From NCBI GenBank assembly GCA_023459675.1, contig JAEWTC010000061.1:1-30703 (forward strand): DNA of 30,703 bases, read 5' to 3'. The notes under the pieces were generated by a model. That model saw nothing but the letters and a program-made list of their open reading frames with translations. It was not told the origin of the DNA and ran no database searches. Origin of the DNA: Bacillota bacterium. GTDB lineage: Bacteria > Bacillota > Clostridia > Christensenellales > Aristaeellaceae. Of this stretch, positions 23,508 to 30,703 are shown in pieces. Numbering within the stretch: the stretch's first letter is position 1; each line of letters begins with the position of its first letter. The position numbers and the translations under genes are program-made.

Positions 23508-25772
23508 ATGAAATTTACGGACGGCTTCTGGCTCAGCAAACCGGGATACGAGCTTTTCAACTGCGCCCAGGTGCAGGATACGCGCTGGGAAGGCGGCGCG
23601 TTTGCCGTGTTCTGTTCGGTGATCCCCATCACAAACCGCGGCCAGACCTTGGCCGGGCCGATGCTGACGCTGCGCTTCACCGCGCCGCGCGCCGGTATTC
23701 TGGCCGTGAAGGTGACCAATTACGAGGGCGTCGGCCGCAAGGAGCCGCGCTTTACGCTGTATACGGACGGCGGAACGGTGAAAGCGGAGGAAACCGCCGA
23801 TACGATTACCGTGACCTCCGGCTCCCTGTCCGCGGTGATCACCAAAAAGCAGTTCAGCCTGCGCTTCTTTGAAGGCGGCAAGGCGCTGACCGGGCTTGAC
23901 CGCCGCCATTTGGGCTGCGTGAAAACCCCGAGCGGCTGGTATATGCGGGCGAAGCTGGATGTGGACGTGGGCGAAAAGCTGTACGGGCTGGGCGAGCGGT
24001 TTACGCCGTTCGTTAAAAACGGACAGGTTGTGGACGTGTGGAACGAGGACGGCGGTACGTCGTCGGAGCTTGCGTACAAGAACATCCCGTTCTACCTCAC
24101 CAACCGGGGCTACGGCGTATTCGTAAACTCCACCGACAAGGTGAGTTTCGAGCTTTGCTCCGAGGCGGTGGAGAGCGCCCAGTTCTCCGTGCCGGGGCAC
24201 AGCATGGAGTTTATGGTGATCGGCGGCGGAGGCCAAAAACAGGTGCTGGGCCGCTACACCGCCCTCACCGGCCGCCCCGCGCTGCCGCCCGCCTGGAGCT
24301 TCGGGCTGTGGCTTACGACGTCGTTTACGACGGATTACAACGAGGAAACCATCAACGGCTTTGTGGGCGGCATGGCGGAGCGCGGCATTCCCCTGCACGT
24401 GTTCCACTTCGACTGTTTCTGGATGAAGGCGTTCGAGTGGTGCAATTTCGAGTGGGACAAGAGCGGCTTCCCCGCGCCGGAGATGATGATCCAGCGCATG
24501 CACGAGCGCGGGCTAAAAACCTGCGTGTGGATCAACCCCTACGTCGGGCAGAAATCCCCGCTGTTTCAGGAAGGCCGCGACAAGGGCTATTTCCTTAAGC
24601 GCGCAAACGGCGATGTGTGGCAGTGGGACATGTGGCAGCCCGCCATGGCGCTGGTGGATTTCACCAATCCCGCCGCCTGCGCGTGGTACCAGGAGAAGCT
24701 CAAGGCGCTGCTGGACATGGGTGTGGACAGCTTCAAGACCGATTTCGGCGAACGCATTCCCACCGACTGCGTCTATCACGACGGCAGCGATCCCGTGCTG
24801 ATGCACAACTACTATACCCATCTGTATAACCAAACGGTGTTCGAGCTTCTGGAGCGCGAGCGCGGTAAGGGCGAGGCTTGCGTGTTCGCCCGCAGCGCCA
24901 CGGCGGGCGGCCAGCAATACCCCGTGCACTGGGGCGGCGACAGCTCCAGCACCTATGCCAGTATGGCGGAATCCCTGCGCGCGGGGCTATCGCTGTGCAT
25001 GAGCGGGTTTTCGTTCTGGAGCCACGACATCAGCGGCTTTGAGGACACCGCCAGTGAGGACGTATACGTGCGCTGGGCGCAGTTCGGGCTTCTGTCCAGC
25101 CATTCGCGCCTGCACGGCTCCTCCAGCTACCGCGTGCCATGGCTTTTCGGCGAAAACGCCGTGGAGGCCGTGCGCTCGTACGCGCGGCTGAAATGCCGGC
25201 TGATGCCCTATCTGTACGCGGCCTCCGCAGACGCGCACGAAACGGGCGTGCCCGTGATGCGCGCGATGGCCATGGAGTTTCCGGGGGATATCGCCTGCGA
25301 GGATCTGGACCGGCAGTATATGCTGGGCGGAAGCCTGCTGGTTGCCCCGGTGTTCCGCAAGGACGGCGCGGCGGACTATTACCTGCCTGCAGGCCGGTGG
25401 ACGCACCTGTTGACCGGGCAAACCCGGACCGGCGGCGAATGGAAACACGAAACGTATGATTTGCAGAGCCTGCCGCTGTTCGTGCGGGAGAACGCAATCC
25501 TGCCGCTGGGGAAAAGCGAAACGCAGGTGGACGGCGATTATCTGGACGGGCTGGAGCTGCTTTTCTACCGCCCGCTGGAAGGCGTTCCGGCCGCGTTCAG
25601 CCTGGTGGACAGCAAAGGCAAGCGCACCCTGCACGGCGCGGCTATGATGGAAAACGGCGGCATTCGCCTGACCGTGAACGGCGAGCACAAGGGAATCCGC
25701 TGCGTTGTGCATGGCGACCGGCCCGCCGAAGCGTACCTCGCGCCGGGCGAACGGGAAATCCTGATCGGCTGA
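23508..25772 (+). CDS. yicI: Glycoside hydrolase family 31 alpha-xylosidase, YicI-like
   Basis: A 754-residue enzyme that starts MKFTDGFWL like YicI and keeps the YicI loop HVFHFDCFWMKAFEW. The catalytic nucleophile is Asp412 in FKTDFGE and the acid/base Asp478 in WGGDSSS; their spacing of 66 residues equals that of E. coli YicI (416/482). It should release alpha-linked xylose from the non-reducing end of oligosaccharides such as isoprimeverose or xyloglucan fragments. No signal peptide, so cytoplasmic. AAGGGGAAA is the ribosome binding site 6-8 bases before ATG 23508. Directly downstream of the AraC regulator. Length and motifs are complete. Confidence 0.93.
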   Translation: MKFTDGFWLSKPGYELFNCAQVQDTRWEGGAFAVFCSVIPITNRGQTLAGPMLTLRFTAPRAGILAVKVTNYEGVGRKEPRFTLYTDGGTVKAEETADTITVTSGSLSAVITKKQFSLRFFEGGKALTGLDRRHLGCVKTPSGWYMRAKLDVDVGEKLYGLGERFTPFVKNGQVVDVWNEDGGTSSELAYKNIPFYLTNRGYGVFVNSTDKVSFELCSEAVESAQFSVPGHSMEFMVIGGGGQKQVLGRYTALTGRPALPPAWSFGLWLTTSFTTDYNEETINGFVGGMAERGIPLHVFHFDCFWMKAFEWCNFEWDKSGFPAPEMMIQRMHERGLKTCVWINPYVGQKSPLFQEGRDKGYFLKRANGDVWQWDMWQPAMALVDFTNPAACAWYQEKLKALLDMGVDSFKTDFGERIPTDCVYHDGSDPVLMHNYYTHLYNQTVFELLERERGKGEACVFARSATAGGQQYPVHWGGDSSSTYASMAESLRAGLSLCMSGFSFWSHDISGFEDTASEDVYVRWAQFGLLSSHSRLHGSSSYRVPWLFGENAVEAVRSYARLKCRLMPYLYAASADAHETGVPVMRAMAMEFPGDIACEDLDRQYMLGGSLLVAPVFRKDGAADYYLPAGRWTHLLTGQTRTGGEWKHETYDLQSLPLFVRENAILPLGKSETQVDGDYLDGLELLFYRPLEGVPAAFSLVDSKGKRTLHGAAMMENGGIRLTVNGEHKGIRCVVHGDRPAEAYLAPGEREILIG

Positions 25773-26146
25773 CCGCCGCCGGAAACGGCGCGCTATATAA
25801 CGCAAAAGGGTACGGCTTCCGCGGCGACTGTCCTCCCCCAAACCGTTGCGTATTCCCGTAACGGCGCGCCGACAGGGGGCGGAGCCCGGCCAGGGATCGG
25901 AAAATCGCGGCCGTAGCCCGCAGCGTGTAACCGCCCGCCCTGCCAGCGCAGCCAACCCCGCAACGGGCGAGCGCATCCGCAAGGGGTTCCGGCAGACCGA
26001 CGGCCCCCCGCCTTATACGCCGCCCAACCGTATCGGCATATTCCCCCGGTACGAGGACCGTGCCGGCATCCAGCCCGCCGGGAGTTTGCGGTGAAACGCG
26101 GCGGCTTTATCGGCGGGTTCCCGGCGCGGCGAGCCGCGCCGCGCGC
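25773..26146. other. 374-base stretch without a recognisable gene
   Basis: Open frames exist on both strands (e.g. 25846-26094 +, 25793-26209 -) but none has a good ribosome binding site or a familiar composition; they are rich in Arg, Pro and Gly as expected of chance frames in GC-rich DNA. GGCGCGGC (26123-26130) and GCCGCGCC (26133-26140) form a perfect 8-bp inverted repeat just before the promoter at 26147; it could end yicI transcription or act as an operator. A weak CGCCG/CGGCG hairpin follows the yicI stop. Confidence 0.5.
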
Positions 26147-26175
26147 TTGTATATTCCTGTTTGCTATTGTATAAT
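26147..26175 (+). promoter_or_regulatory. Near-consensus promoter of the VOC-nagA unit
   Basis: -35 TTGTAT (26147-26152), 17-base spacer, -10 TATAAT (26170-26175, perfect). Transcription would start near 26182, leaving a leader of about 165 bases before the first gene. Confidence 0.75.
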
Positions 26176-26278
26176 CGAAGGGAATCAGCAAAACTCCATA
26201 CGCAAGCATAGGTTATCGATCGGCGGGGAGACCGTTTCCCGCAGCGTTATTTACACCGTCGCTTCCAAACCCTTAACA

Positions 26279-26318
26279 GGGCGGTCAGCCGCAAGCGAAG
26301 CGTTTGCGGGCGCCGCCC
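26279..26318 (+). promoter_or_regulatory. Structured leader hairpin before the first VOC gene
   Basis: CCGCAAGCG (26289-26297) pairs with CGTTTGCGG (26301-26309, one G-U pair) around an AAG loop, and is clamped by GGGCGG (26279-26284) with CCGCCC (26313-26318). It ends 27 bases before the start codon. No U-run follows, so it is more like a translational control or stability element; no known riboswitch class is recognised. Confidence 0.5.
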
Positions 26319-26345
26319 TACACGACAGCGAAAGAGGAAACCCGT

Positions 26346-26699
26346 ATGCAGCTGATCGGCGTTTGCATTCTGACCGACGACGCGCCAAGGCTCGCCGCCT
26401 TTTACGAGACTGTGTTCCAGGAAACCCCGGTTGTGGAAGGCTCCCACTACGGCTTTCAGGCGGCGCAGACCGCGGTTTACAACCCCGGCGACGTGCGCGT
26501 TGTGCCCGACAAGAGTATGTCGCTGATGTATTTCGTGCCGGATCTGATGGCGGAATACCACAGGCTGCTTGCGGCGTTCCCCGCGCTCCCCGTGACCTCG
26601 CCGCCGGAACGCCGCCCGTGGGGCGCGTTCTCCTTTTGGTTTCTGGATCCGGACGGCAACACCGTAAGCCTTGTGGAACGGAAACCGGACGCGCCATAA
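26346..26699 (+). CDS. VOC (glyoxalase/bleomycin-resistance) fold protein 1
   Basis: A 117-residue protein of the vicinal oxygen chelate superfamily: opening LIGVCILTDDAPRLAAFYETVF and closing SFWFLDPDGNTVSLVER, the usual first and last beta-alpha-beta elements. The first metal-ligand position (often His or Gln) is occupied by Cys/Ile in GVCIL, while the terminal Glu in SLVER is present, so a full metal site is doubtful. The frame extends to 26304, but ATG 26346 has AGAGGAAA 7-9 bases upstream. First gene behind the promoter at 26147-26175. Substrate unknown. Confidence 0.85.
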   Translation: MQLIGVCILTDDAPRLAAFYETVFQETPVVEGSHYGFQAAQTAVYNPGDVRVVPDKSMSLMYFVPDLMAEYHRLLAAFPALPVTSPPERRPWGAFSFWFLDPDGNTVSLVERKPDAP

Positions 26700-26747
26700 G
26701 AGCTGCCTTTCTCCGCGGATAGCCGGACGATGCAGGAGGGCGTTGTT

Positions 26748-27137
26748 GTGAAACTGGACGGATTTGGGATCTTCGTAACCGACATGGCGGTGATGATCCG
26801 CTTTTACCGGGACGTGCTGGGCTTTGCCATCCGCGAGGAGGAGAACGCGACCAACGTATATCTGGAGAAGGACGGAACGCTGTTTCTATTCTACCGCAGA
26901 ACTGATTTTGAGAAGATGACGAACACGGCCTATACCTACGCCAAGGCCGTCAGCGGGCATTTTGAGGTTGCGCTCAGCGTGGAAAACTACGCCGCAGTGG
27001 ACGACGCCTATCAAGCCGTGGTTGCCAAAGGCGGCGTGCCCGTGCTGCCGCCGACCACCGAGCCGTGGGGGCAGCGCACCTGTTACATTGCCGATCCCGA
27101 GGGAAACCTGGTGGAAATCGGCTCCTTCCAGCCGTAA
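26748..27137 (+). CDS. VOC (glyoxalase/bleomycin-resistance) fold protein 2
   Basis: A 129-residue VOC protein: KLDGFGIFVTDMAVMIRFYRDVLGF at the start and CYIADPEGNLVEIGSF at the end, with the terminal Glu present. It is only distantly similar to VOC protein 1 just upstream. The GTG at 26748 is preferred over ATG 26730, because AGGAGG (26733-26738) lies between them at 9 bases from the GTG and the ATG has no site of its own. VOC proteins bind small molecules or metals and may be enzymes, resistance proteins or binding proteins; nothing here decides. 48 bases separate it from the preceding gene. Confidence 0.85.
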   Translation: MKLDGFGIFVTDMAVMIRFYRDVLGFAIREEENATNVYLEKDGTLFLFYRRTDFEKMTNTAYTYAKAVSGHFEVALSVENYAAVDDAYQAVVAKGGVPVLPPTTEPWGQRTCYIADPEGNLVEIGSFQP

Positions 27138-27155
27138 CCCGCGAAAGGCCGTCGT

Positions 27156-27368
27156 ATGCGTAAGTATGATCCGCTTTGGCGGGCTGTAAGCGGCGACGCA
27201 AGACCCGTTTTTCTGCTTACGTTTACGGAAATTGAGGAAATACTGGGTTTCCCGATTGACCATTCCTTCTTACAATATAAAAAAGAGCTGCAGGAGTACG
27301 GGATGCAGGTCGGGAAAATATCATTAAAAGAAAAAACCGTCTGCTTTCAGCGCTTGCCTAAGCCATAA
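27156..27368 (+). CDS. Small conserved-looking protein of unknown function (70 aa)
   Basis: A 70-residue protein beginning MRKYDPLWRAVSG with a central LTFTEIEEILGFPIDHSFLQYKKELQEYGMQVGKISLKEKTVCFQRL, seen in short form as FTEIEEILGFPID. I recall small uncharacterised proteins with this 'YDPLW...LTFxEIExILGFPxDHSFL' pattern in Firmicutes, but give no name. The codon use is more AT-rich than its neighbours. The ribosome binding site GAAAGG is weak; the gene starts 18 bases after VOC protein 2 and precedes nagA by 43 bases, so it is probably part of the same transcript. Confidence 0.7.
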   Translation: MRKYDPLWRAVSGDARPVFLLTFTEIEEILGFPIDHSFLQYKKELQEYGMQVGKISLKEKTVCFQRLPKP

Positions 27369-27411
27369 CGCCGCCGCTCCGCGTAGTTCCCGATTGCAGC
27401 AAGGAGCCGAT

Positions 27412-28578
27412 ATGTCAGAATCGATGGAACCGATTGTTCTGCGCAACGCAGCCGCGGTATTGCCCGAGGGTCTGCGACGCGCGGATATCGGCATGCGCGG
27501 CGGGAAGATCGACCGGATCGGCGAAGCGCTGGACGGTTATGAAACGGAGATCGACGCGCGCGAATATACCGTGATCCCCGGCATGATCGACACCCATACG
27601 CACGGCGCGATGGGCGTGGATGTGAACAAGGCCACGGCCGCGGATTACCAAACCCTGTCCGCGTTCTATGCGTCCCAAGGGGTGACCGGTTTCCTGCCCA
27701 CCGTAATCAGCGACGCCGGGAACAAAATGCTGGAAGCCCTGCAAATGGCGGCGGACGCCCAGAGCGCCGTACGCGGCGCGGGTATTCTGGGCTGCCATCT
27801 GGAAGGGCCTTTTTTATCCGTTGAATACAAAGGCGCCATGCCGCGCCGGTATCTGCAGCAAGGCGACGCGGCGCTGATCGCGCGCTTTTTAACCGCCGCG
27901 CGCGGCTGCAAGCTATTGATGACCGTAGCGCCGGAGGTGCAGGGCGTGGATGCGCTGATGCACTACATAAGCTCCCAGGGCATCTGCGCCGGGCTTGGGC
28001 ACAGTGGCGCTACATACGAGCAGGCGACCGCGTGCGTGCGCGCCGGGGCCGCGTTTTTTGCCCATACGATGAACGCCATGCGCCCGCTGGACCGGCGCGA
28101 ACCCGGCATCCTCGGCGCGGCGCTGGAGAGCGACGCCTATTGCGAGTTCATTTGCGACGGCCTGCACCTGCACCCCGCCAACGTGCGGATTCTGTTGAAA
28201 GCCAAGGGCATCGGGAAGCTCGTTGCCGTATCCGATTCCATCATGGCGGCAGGCCTGCCCGACGGCGTATATACGCTGGGCGCGCATAAAATTATCGTCA
28301 AGGACGGAGAATCCACCCTCGGGAACGGCCATACCCGCGCGGGAAGCACGCTTACCCTGCGGGCGGCGCTTGTGAACTTCCTCCAGTTCACCGGGCTGCC
28401 GCTGCACGAAGCCATTTTGCCCATGACGGCGAACCCGGCCCAGCTATTGGGCCTTGACAAACAAAAAGGCCGCATCGCCCCCGGCATGGATGCGGACCTC
28501 GCGGTGTTGGACAACCGGATGAACGTGCAGTATACCTTCGTACAGCAGCGCATGGTTTACAAGCACAACGCGCAGTAA
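27412..28578 (+). CDS. nagA: N-acetylglucosamine-6-phosphate deacetylase-like amidohydrolase
   Basis: A 388-residue cytoplasmic enzyme of the NagA group of the amidohydrolase superfamily, which removes acetate from GlcNAc-6-phosphate. Metal and substrate residues in order: HTHG (62-65), HLEGPF with Glu131, GHSGA with His197, HTMNAM with His218, CDGLHLHP with His252 and the catalytic Asp275 in VSDS (usually TDA). The end TANPAQLLGLDKQKGRIAPGMDADLAVLD is typical. ATG 27412 has AAGGAG 5 bases upstream; a TTG at 27394 overlaps that site and is rejected. No nagB or sugar transporter is next to it. The stop is 2 bases from the stop of the converging membrane gene. Confidence 0.9.
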   Translation: MSESMEPIVLRNAAAVLPEGLRRADIGMRGGKIDRIGEALDGYETEIDAREYTVIPGMIDTHTHGAMGVDVNKATAADYQTLSAFYASQGVTGFLPTVISDAGNKMLEALQMAADAQSAVRGAGILGCHLEGPFLSVEYKGAMPRRYLQQGDAALIARFLTAARGCKLLMTVAPEVQGVDALMHYISSQGICAGLGHSGATYEQATACVRAGAAFFAHTMNAMRPLDRREPGILGAALESDAYCEFICDGLHLHPANVRILLKAKGIGKLVAVSDSIMAAGLPDGVYTLGAHKIIVKDGESTLGNGHTRAGSTLTLRAALVNFLQFTGLPLHEAILPMTANPAQLLGLDKQKGRIAPGMDADLAVLDNRMNVQYTFVQQRMVYKHNAQ

Positions 28579-28580
28579 CT

Positions 28581-30620
28581 TTACCAAAGCACCAAATAGG
28601 TCAGCAGCGCGAACAGCCCCACGCAGAACAACAGCAGACTGAAGCTCAGCGAGCGTTTCAACCGCTTCACGGAGCGGTTGAGTTCCTCGTTGCCCGCGGC
28701 CAGCACGCAGGAAAAATCGATGGACGACGGATGCCGTTTCAGCACCGAACGGTTGAGCAGAAATACGATAACGTTGAGGAATTCTCCCGCCGCAAAGGTC
28801 AGGCGGTTGCCGCCGGGCATGGGCACGCGCCACGCGCGAACCGCCAGAAGCCCGCGGCGGAACGCCGCAACGCAAAGCTCCGGCAGGGACGACACCGCCC
28901 ACGAAACCGCGCAAACGCCTTGCGTCAGCCCGCGCAGTAGCGGCCTGTACACCCGCTCCTCCAGGCCGAACCGCTCCAGCCGCAAAGCGCGGTAGCCGCG
29001 GCCGCCCTCCGCAGGCACGCTCAGCAGGCCGCGCACCACGGCAATGTATACGATCAGCCCGACGGCGATCGATTTGGCCGCGCCCATCAGATTGTCCATC
29101 GAGAAGAAGGAAAACGCCTCCGCCTCCGTGCGCATAAACGCATCGCCCAGCGTCCCGGCGCCCCGGAGGAACACCGCGGGAAACAGCCCGAACAGCCACA
29201 CGGAAACGGCCATCCCGCCAATCACAAGGCCTGCTCCGGGGGTGAGCCGGAGCTTCGGTACGGCGGCGGAACGCGCAGGGTTCTCCCAGAACAGGCAGAT
29301 ATAGAGCTTCAGCATATAGGCGAGCGTCAGCCCGCCGGAGAGCACGAACAGCCAATCGGCGGCGGTGTAAAGCCACGCACCCTGCGGCTGCAACCGGATA
29401 TACTCTGCAAGGCTTTCGTGCAGCAGCGCTTTGCTGCCGTACCCGGAAAACAGCGGCACGCCGGCAAGCCCGAGCATCCCGGTTAAAAACGCAAAGTGCA
29501 GCACCCGCCTGCCGCGGCCAAGGCCCCGTATGGCGTTGAGCCCGGTTTCGCCCGCGCCTGACAACAGCGCACCCGCGCACAGGAACAGGAGCAGCTTCAG
29601 CGCCGAATGGTTTACCATATGCGTAACCACGCCCTGCGCGGCTACACCGTTGGCCGGCAGCAGCCCGTACAGCCCGGCGCCCAGCAGCATGAACCCGATC
29701 TGGCTCATGCTGGAGCAGGCGAGCACGCGCAGCATATCGCCCGCCAAAAGCGCGCGGAGGCCGCCCGCCACCATGGTGACGACGCCCGTCCAGAACACCA
29801 GAATATGCCACGCGGCAACCCCGCGCATCCACCGGCCGGACAGCAGAAGAATGCCGAAAATCCCGGCTTTGGACAGCACCGCCGACAGCAGGCCCGCGGC
29901 AGGCGCGGGCGCGGCGGCATAGGCGCCCGGAAGCCAGGTGTGCAGCGGAAACGCCCCGGCCTTGGCGGCAAACCCGATCAAAAGCAGAACGCAGGGCAGC
30001 AGCAGACGCTTCGTAACGTCCGGCCCGAGTACGGGAAACCCCTGCGAATAGCGCGCCATCAGCATGTCCTGCGGCAGCAGCAAAAGCCCCATCAGCATGC
30101 ACATGCCGCCGATCACCGTATACCACAGCGTGCTCTGCGCCGCGCGGAGCGCTTCGGGCGTTTCCCGGTGGGCAACCCACGGGTAGCTGGCCAGCGACAT
30201 CACCTCGAAGCATATGATCGTCGTGGGCAGCTGATCCGACAAAAACACGCCCAGCACGGCGGAAAACGTAAGCTGGGAGAAGAAAACGAAACGGGGCAGG
30301 TTCTTTTGCAGGCTGTGGTCGGAAAATGAGTAAACGGAAACGGCGCACCACAAAAGCGCGCTCAGCCAGGCAAACAGCACGCGAAACCCGTCGGCATAAA
30401 AGGCCACGCCCGCCGCGCAGAACGCCTCCGCCGTAAACGCGCCGTACAACCCATGGGCCGCCTGCCACAGCAGCGCGGACAGCGCAAACAGCGCCGCCAC
30501 GCTGGACAGCAGCATGCACACAAGCGCCCGGCGCGCTTTTTTCCGCCCCAGCGCATACCCAAGCGCCGCGCCCGCAAGGGGCAGCGCAATCGCGATGATC
30601 AGCCACGGATGATTCGCCAA
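28581..30620 (-). CDS. Proton-conducting antiporter-type membrane subunit (NuoL/HyfB/EchA/MrpA family)
   Basis: A 679-residue protein with about 16 membrane helices. The antiporter core (PF00361) shows the key ion-path residues: Glu139 in CFEVMSLASYPW, Lys220 in AAKAGAFPLHTWLPGAY, Lys251 in LSKAGIFG, and His334/His338/Lys342 in THMVNHSALKLLLFL, plus SSMSQIGFMLLG. It belongs to a complex I-like, group 4 hydrogenase or Mrp-type complex; which one cannot be told from this window. The start is a TTG at 30620 with GGGGGA 6 bases upstream; the longer frame to 30692 overlaps the previous gene. The C-terminal ~120 residues are an amphipathic tail ending in a final helix. The preceding gene is a paralogue (18-residue end visible). 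Confidence 0.88.
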   Translation of the reverse strand: MANHPWLIIAIALPLAGAALGYALGRKKARRALVCMLLSSVAALFALSALLWQAAHGLYGAFTAEAFCAAGVAFYADGFRVLFAWLSALLWCAVSVYSFSDHSLQKNLPRFVFFSQLTFSAVLGVFLSDQLPTTIICFEVMSLASYPWVAHRETPEALRAAQSTLWYTVIGGMCMLMGLLLLPQDMLMARYSQGFPVLGPDVTKRLLLPCVLLLIGFAAKAGAFPLHTWLPGAYAAAPAPAAGLLSAVLSKAGIFGILLLSGRWMRGVAAWHILVFWTGVVTMVAGGLRALLAGDMLRVLACSSMSQIGFMLLGAGLYGLLPANGVAAQGVVTHMVNHSALKLLLFLCAGALLSGAGETGLNAIRGLGRGRRVLHFAFLTGMLGLAGVPLFSGYGSKALLHESLAEYIRLQPQGAWLYTAADWLFVLSGGLTLAYMLKLYICLFWENPARSAAVPKLRLTPGAGLVIGGMAVSVWLFGLFPAVFLRGAGTLGDAFMRTEAEAFSFFSMDNLMGAAKSIAVGLIVYIAVVRGLLSVPAEGGRGYRALRLERFGLEERVYRPLLRGLTQGVCAVSWAVSSLPELCVAAFRRGLLAVRAWRVPMPGGNRLTFAAGEFLNVIVFLLNRSVLKRHPSSIDFSCVLAAGNEELNRSVKRLKRSLSFSLLLFCVGLFALLTYLVLW

Positions 30621-30646
30621 GCCAAGTCCCCCTTCGGTATGGACGA

Positions 30647-30703
30647 CTACCAGATGACCAGATAGAACAGCAGGAGAAACAAACCGACGCAAAACAGCAG
30701 AAG
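30647..30703 (-). CDS. C-terminal end of a paralogous antiporter-type membrane subunit (partial)
   Basis: Eighteen codons and a TAG are visible: LLLFCVGLFLLLFYLVIW. The last 18 residues of the next gene are LLLFCVGLFALLTYLVLW, identical at 15 of 18 positions although codons differ. So the upstream gene is very probably a second antiporter-type subunit of the same complex. It ends 26 bases before the TTG of the next gene. Confidence 0.6.
   Translation of the reverse strand, partial: LLLFCVGLFLLLFYLVIW

Noticed and set aside
22614..24503. 629-codon open frame on the - strand
   Set aside because: Antisense to the AraC and YicI genes, which carry all expected family motifs; composition is that of a chance frame.
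25793..26209. 138-codon frame on the - strand and 82-codon frame on + in the gap after yicI
   Set aside because: No ribosome binding site, no family resemblance, and the first overlaps a near-consensus promoter for the opposite strand.
28444..30606. 720-codon open frame on the - strand overlapping the antiporter gene
   Set aside because: A shifted frame of the antiporter gene, with Arg/Gly/Ala-rich composition; the other frame has the conserved ion-path residues and membrane helices.
1..30703. tRNA, rRNA, CRISPR arrays, insertion sequences, integrase or phage genes
   Set aside because: None were recognised by eye; no periodic repeats with spacers and no transposase-like frames. A dedicated tRNA or repeat search could still find something missed.

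Overview
The window looks like a chromosomal segment of a fairly GC-rich Firmicute, most likely a Clostridia-type gut or rumen anaerobe. The grounds are strong AGGAGG-type ribosome binding sites, several TTG/GTG starts placed by those sites, a BmrCD/TM287-288-type heterodimeric exporter, and glycosidase genes of the kind found in plant- or host-glycan degraders. This is inference from style and gene content; there is no rRNA, tRNA or other marker to fix the taxon. I saw no CRISPR array, IS element, integrase or phage gene.

Layout. (1) 1-2977, + strand: the end of a branched-chain amino acid (Liv/HAAT) ABC importer operon, livH(partial)-livM-livG-livF. (2) 3150-6645, - strand: a two-gene asymmetric ABC exporter, read from a clear promoter that carries a LacI/cre-like palindrome. 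(3) 6868-8062, +: an orphan Imm5-like protein and a carboxymuconolactone decarboxylase/AhpD-like protein with a C-terminal membrane tail. (4) 8156-9430, -: an MFS transporter resembling the oxalate/formate antiporter group. (5) 9756-16287, -: a seven-gene unit, esterase 2, esterase 1, livH, livM, binding protein, livG, livF, divergent from a LysR regulator (16409-17299, +). (6) 17430-21262, -: a GH95 fucosidase followed by a GH43 enzyme. (7) 21486-25772, +: azlC-azlD, an AraC-type regulator and a GH31 alpha-xylosidase of the YicI type. (8) 26147-28578, +: a near-consensus promoter, a structured leader, two VOC-fold proteins, a 70-residue protein and an N-acetylglucosamine-6-phosphate deacetylase-like protein. 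(9) 28581-30703, -: a proton-pumping antiporter-like membrane subunit and the last 18 residues of an upstream paralogue.

How the genes may work together. The most distinctive unit is region 5. A complete second Liv-type importer is fused into one apparent operon with two cytoplasmic esterase-D-like alpha/beta hydrolases and faced by a LysR regulator. The simplest reading is LysR-controlled uptake of an ester or acyl conjugate, or of an aromatic or short-chain acid, coupled to intracellular hydrolysis. The MFS gene just downstream could move a product or the same acid. One of the two hydrolases has lost the catalytic histidine and the usual oxyanion HG motif, so the pair may be catalytic plus non-catalytic. 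Regions 6 and 7 (alpha-fucosidase, GH43, alpha-xylosidase, AraC) would suit cytoplasmic trimming of fucosylated xyloglucan-like oligosaccharides. No sugar importer lies in the window.
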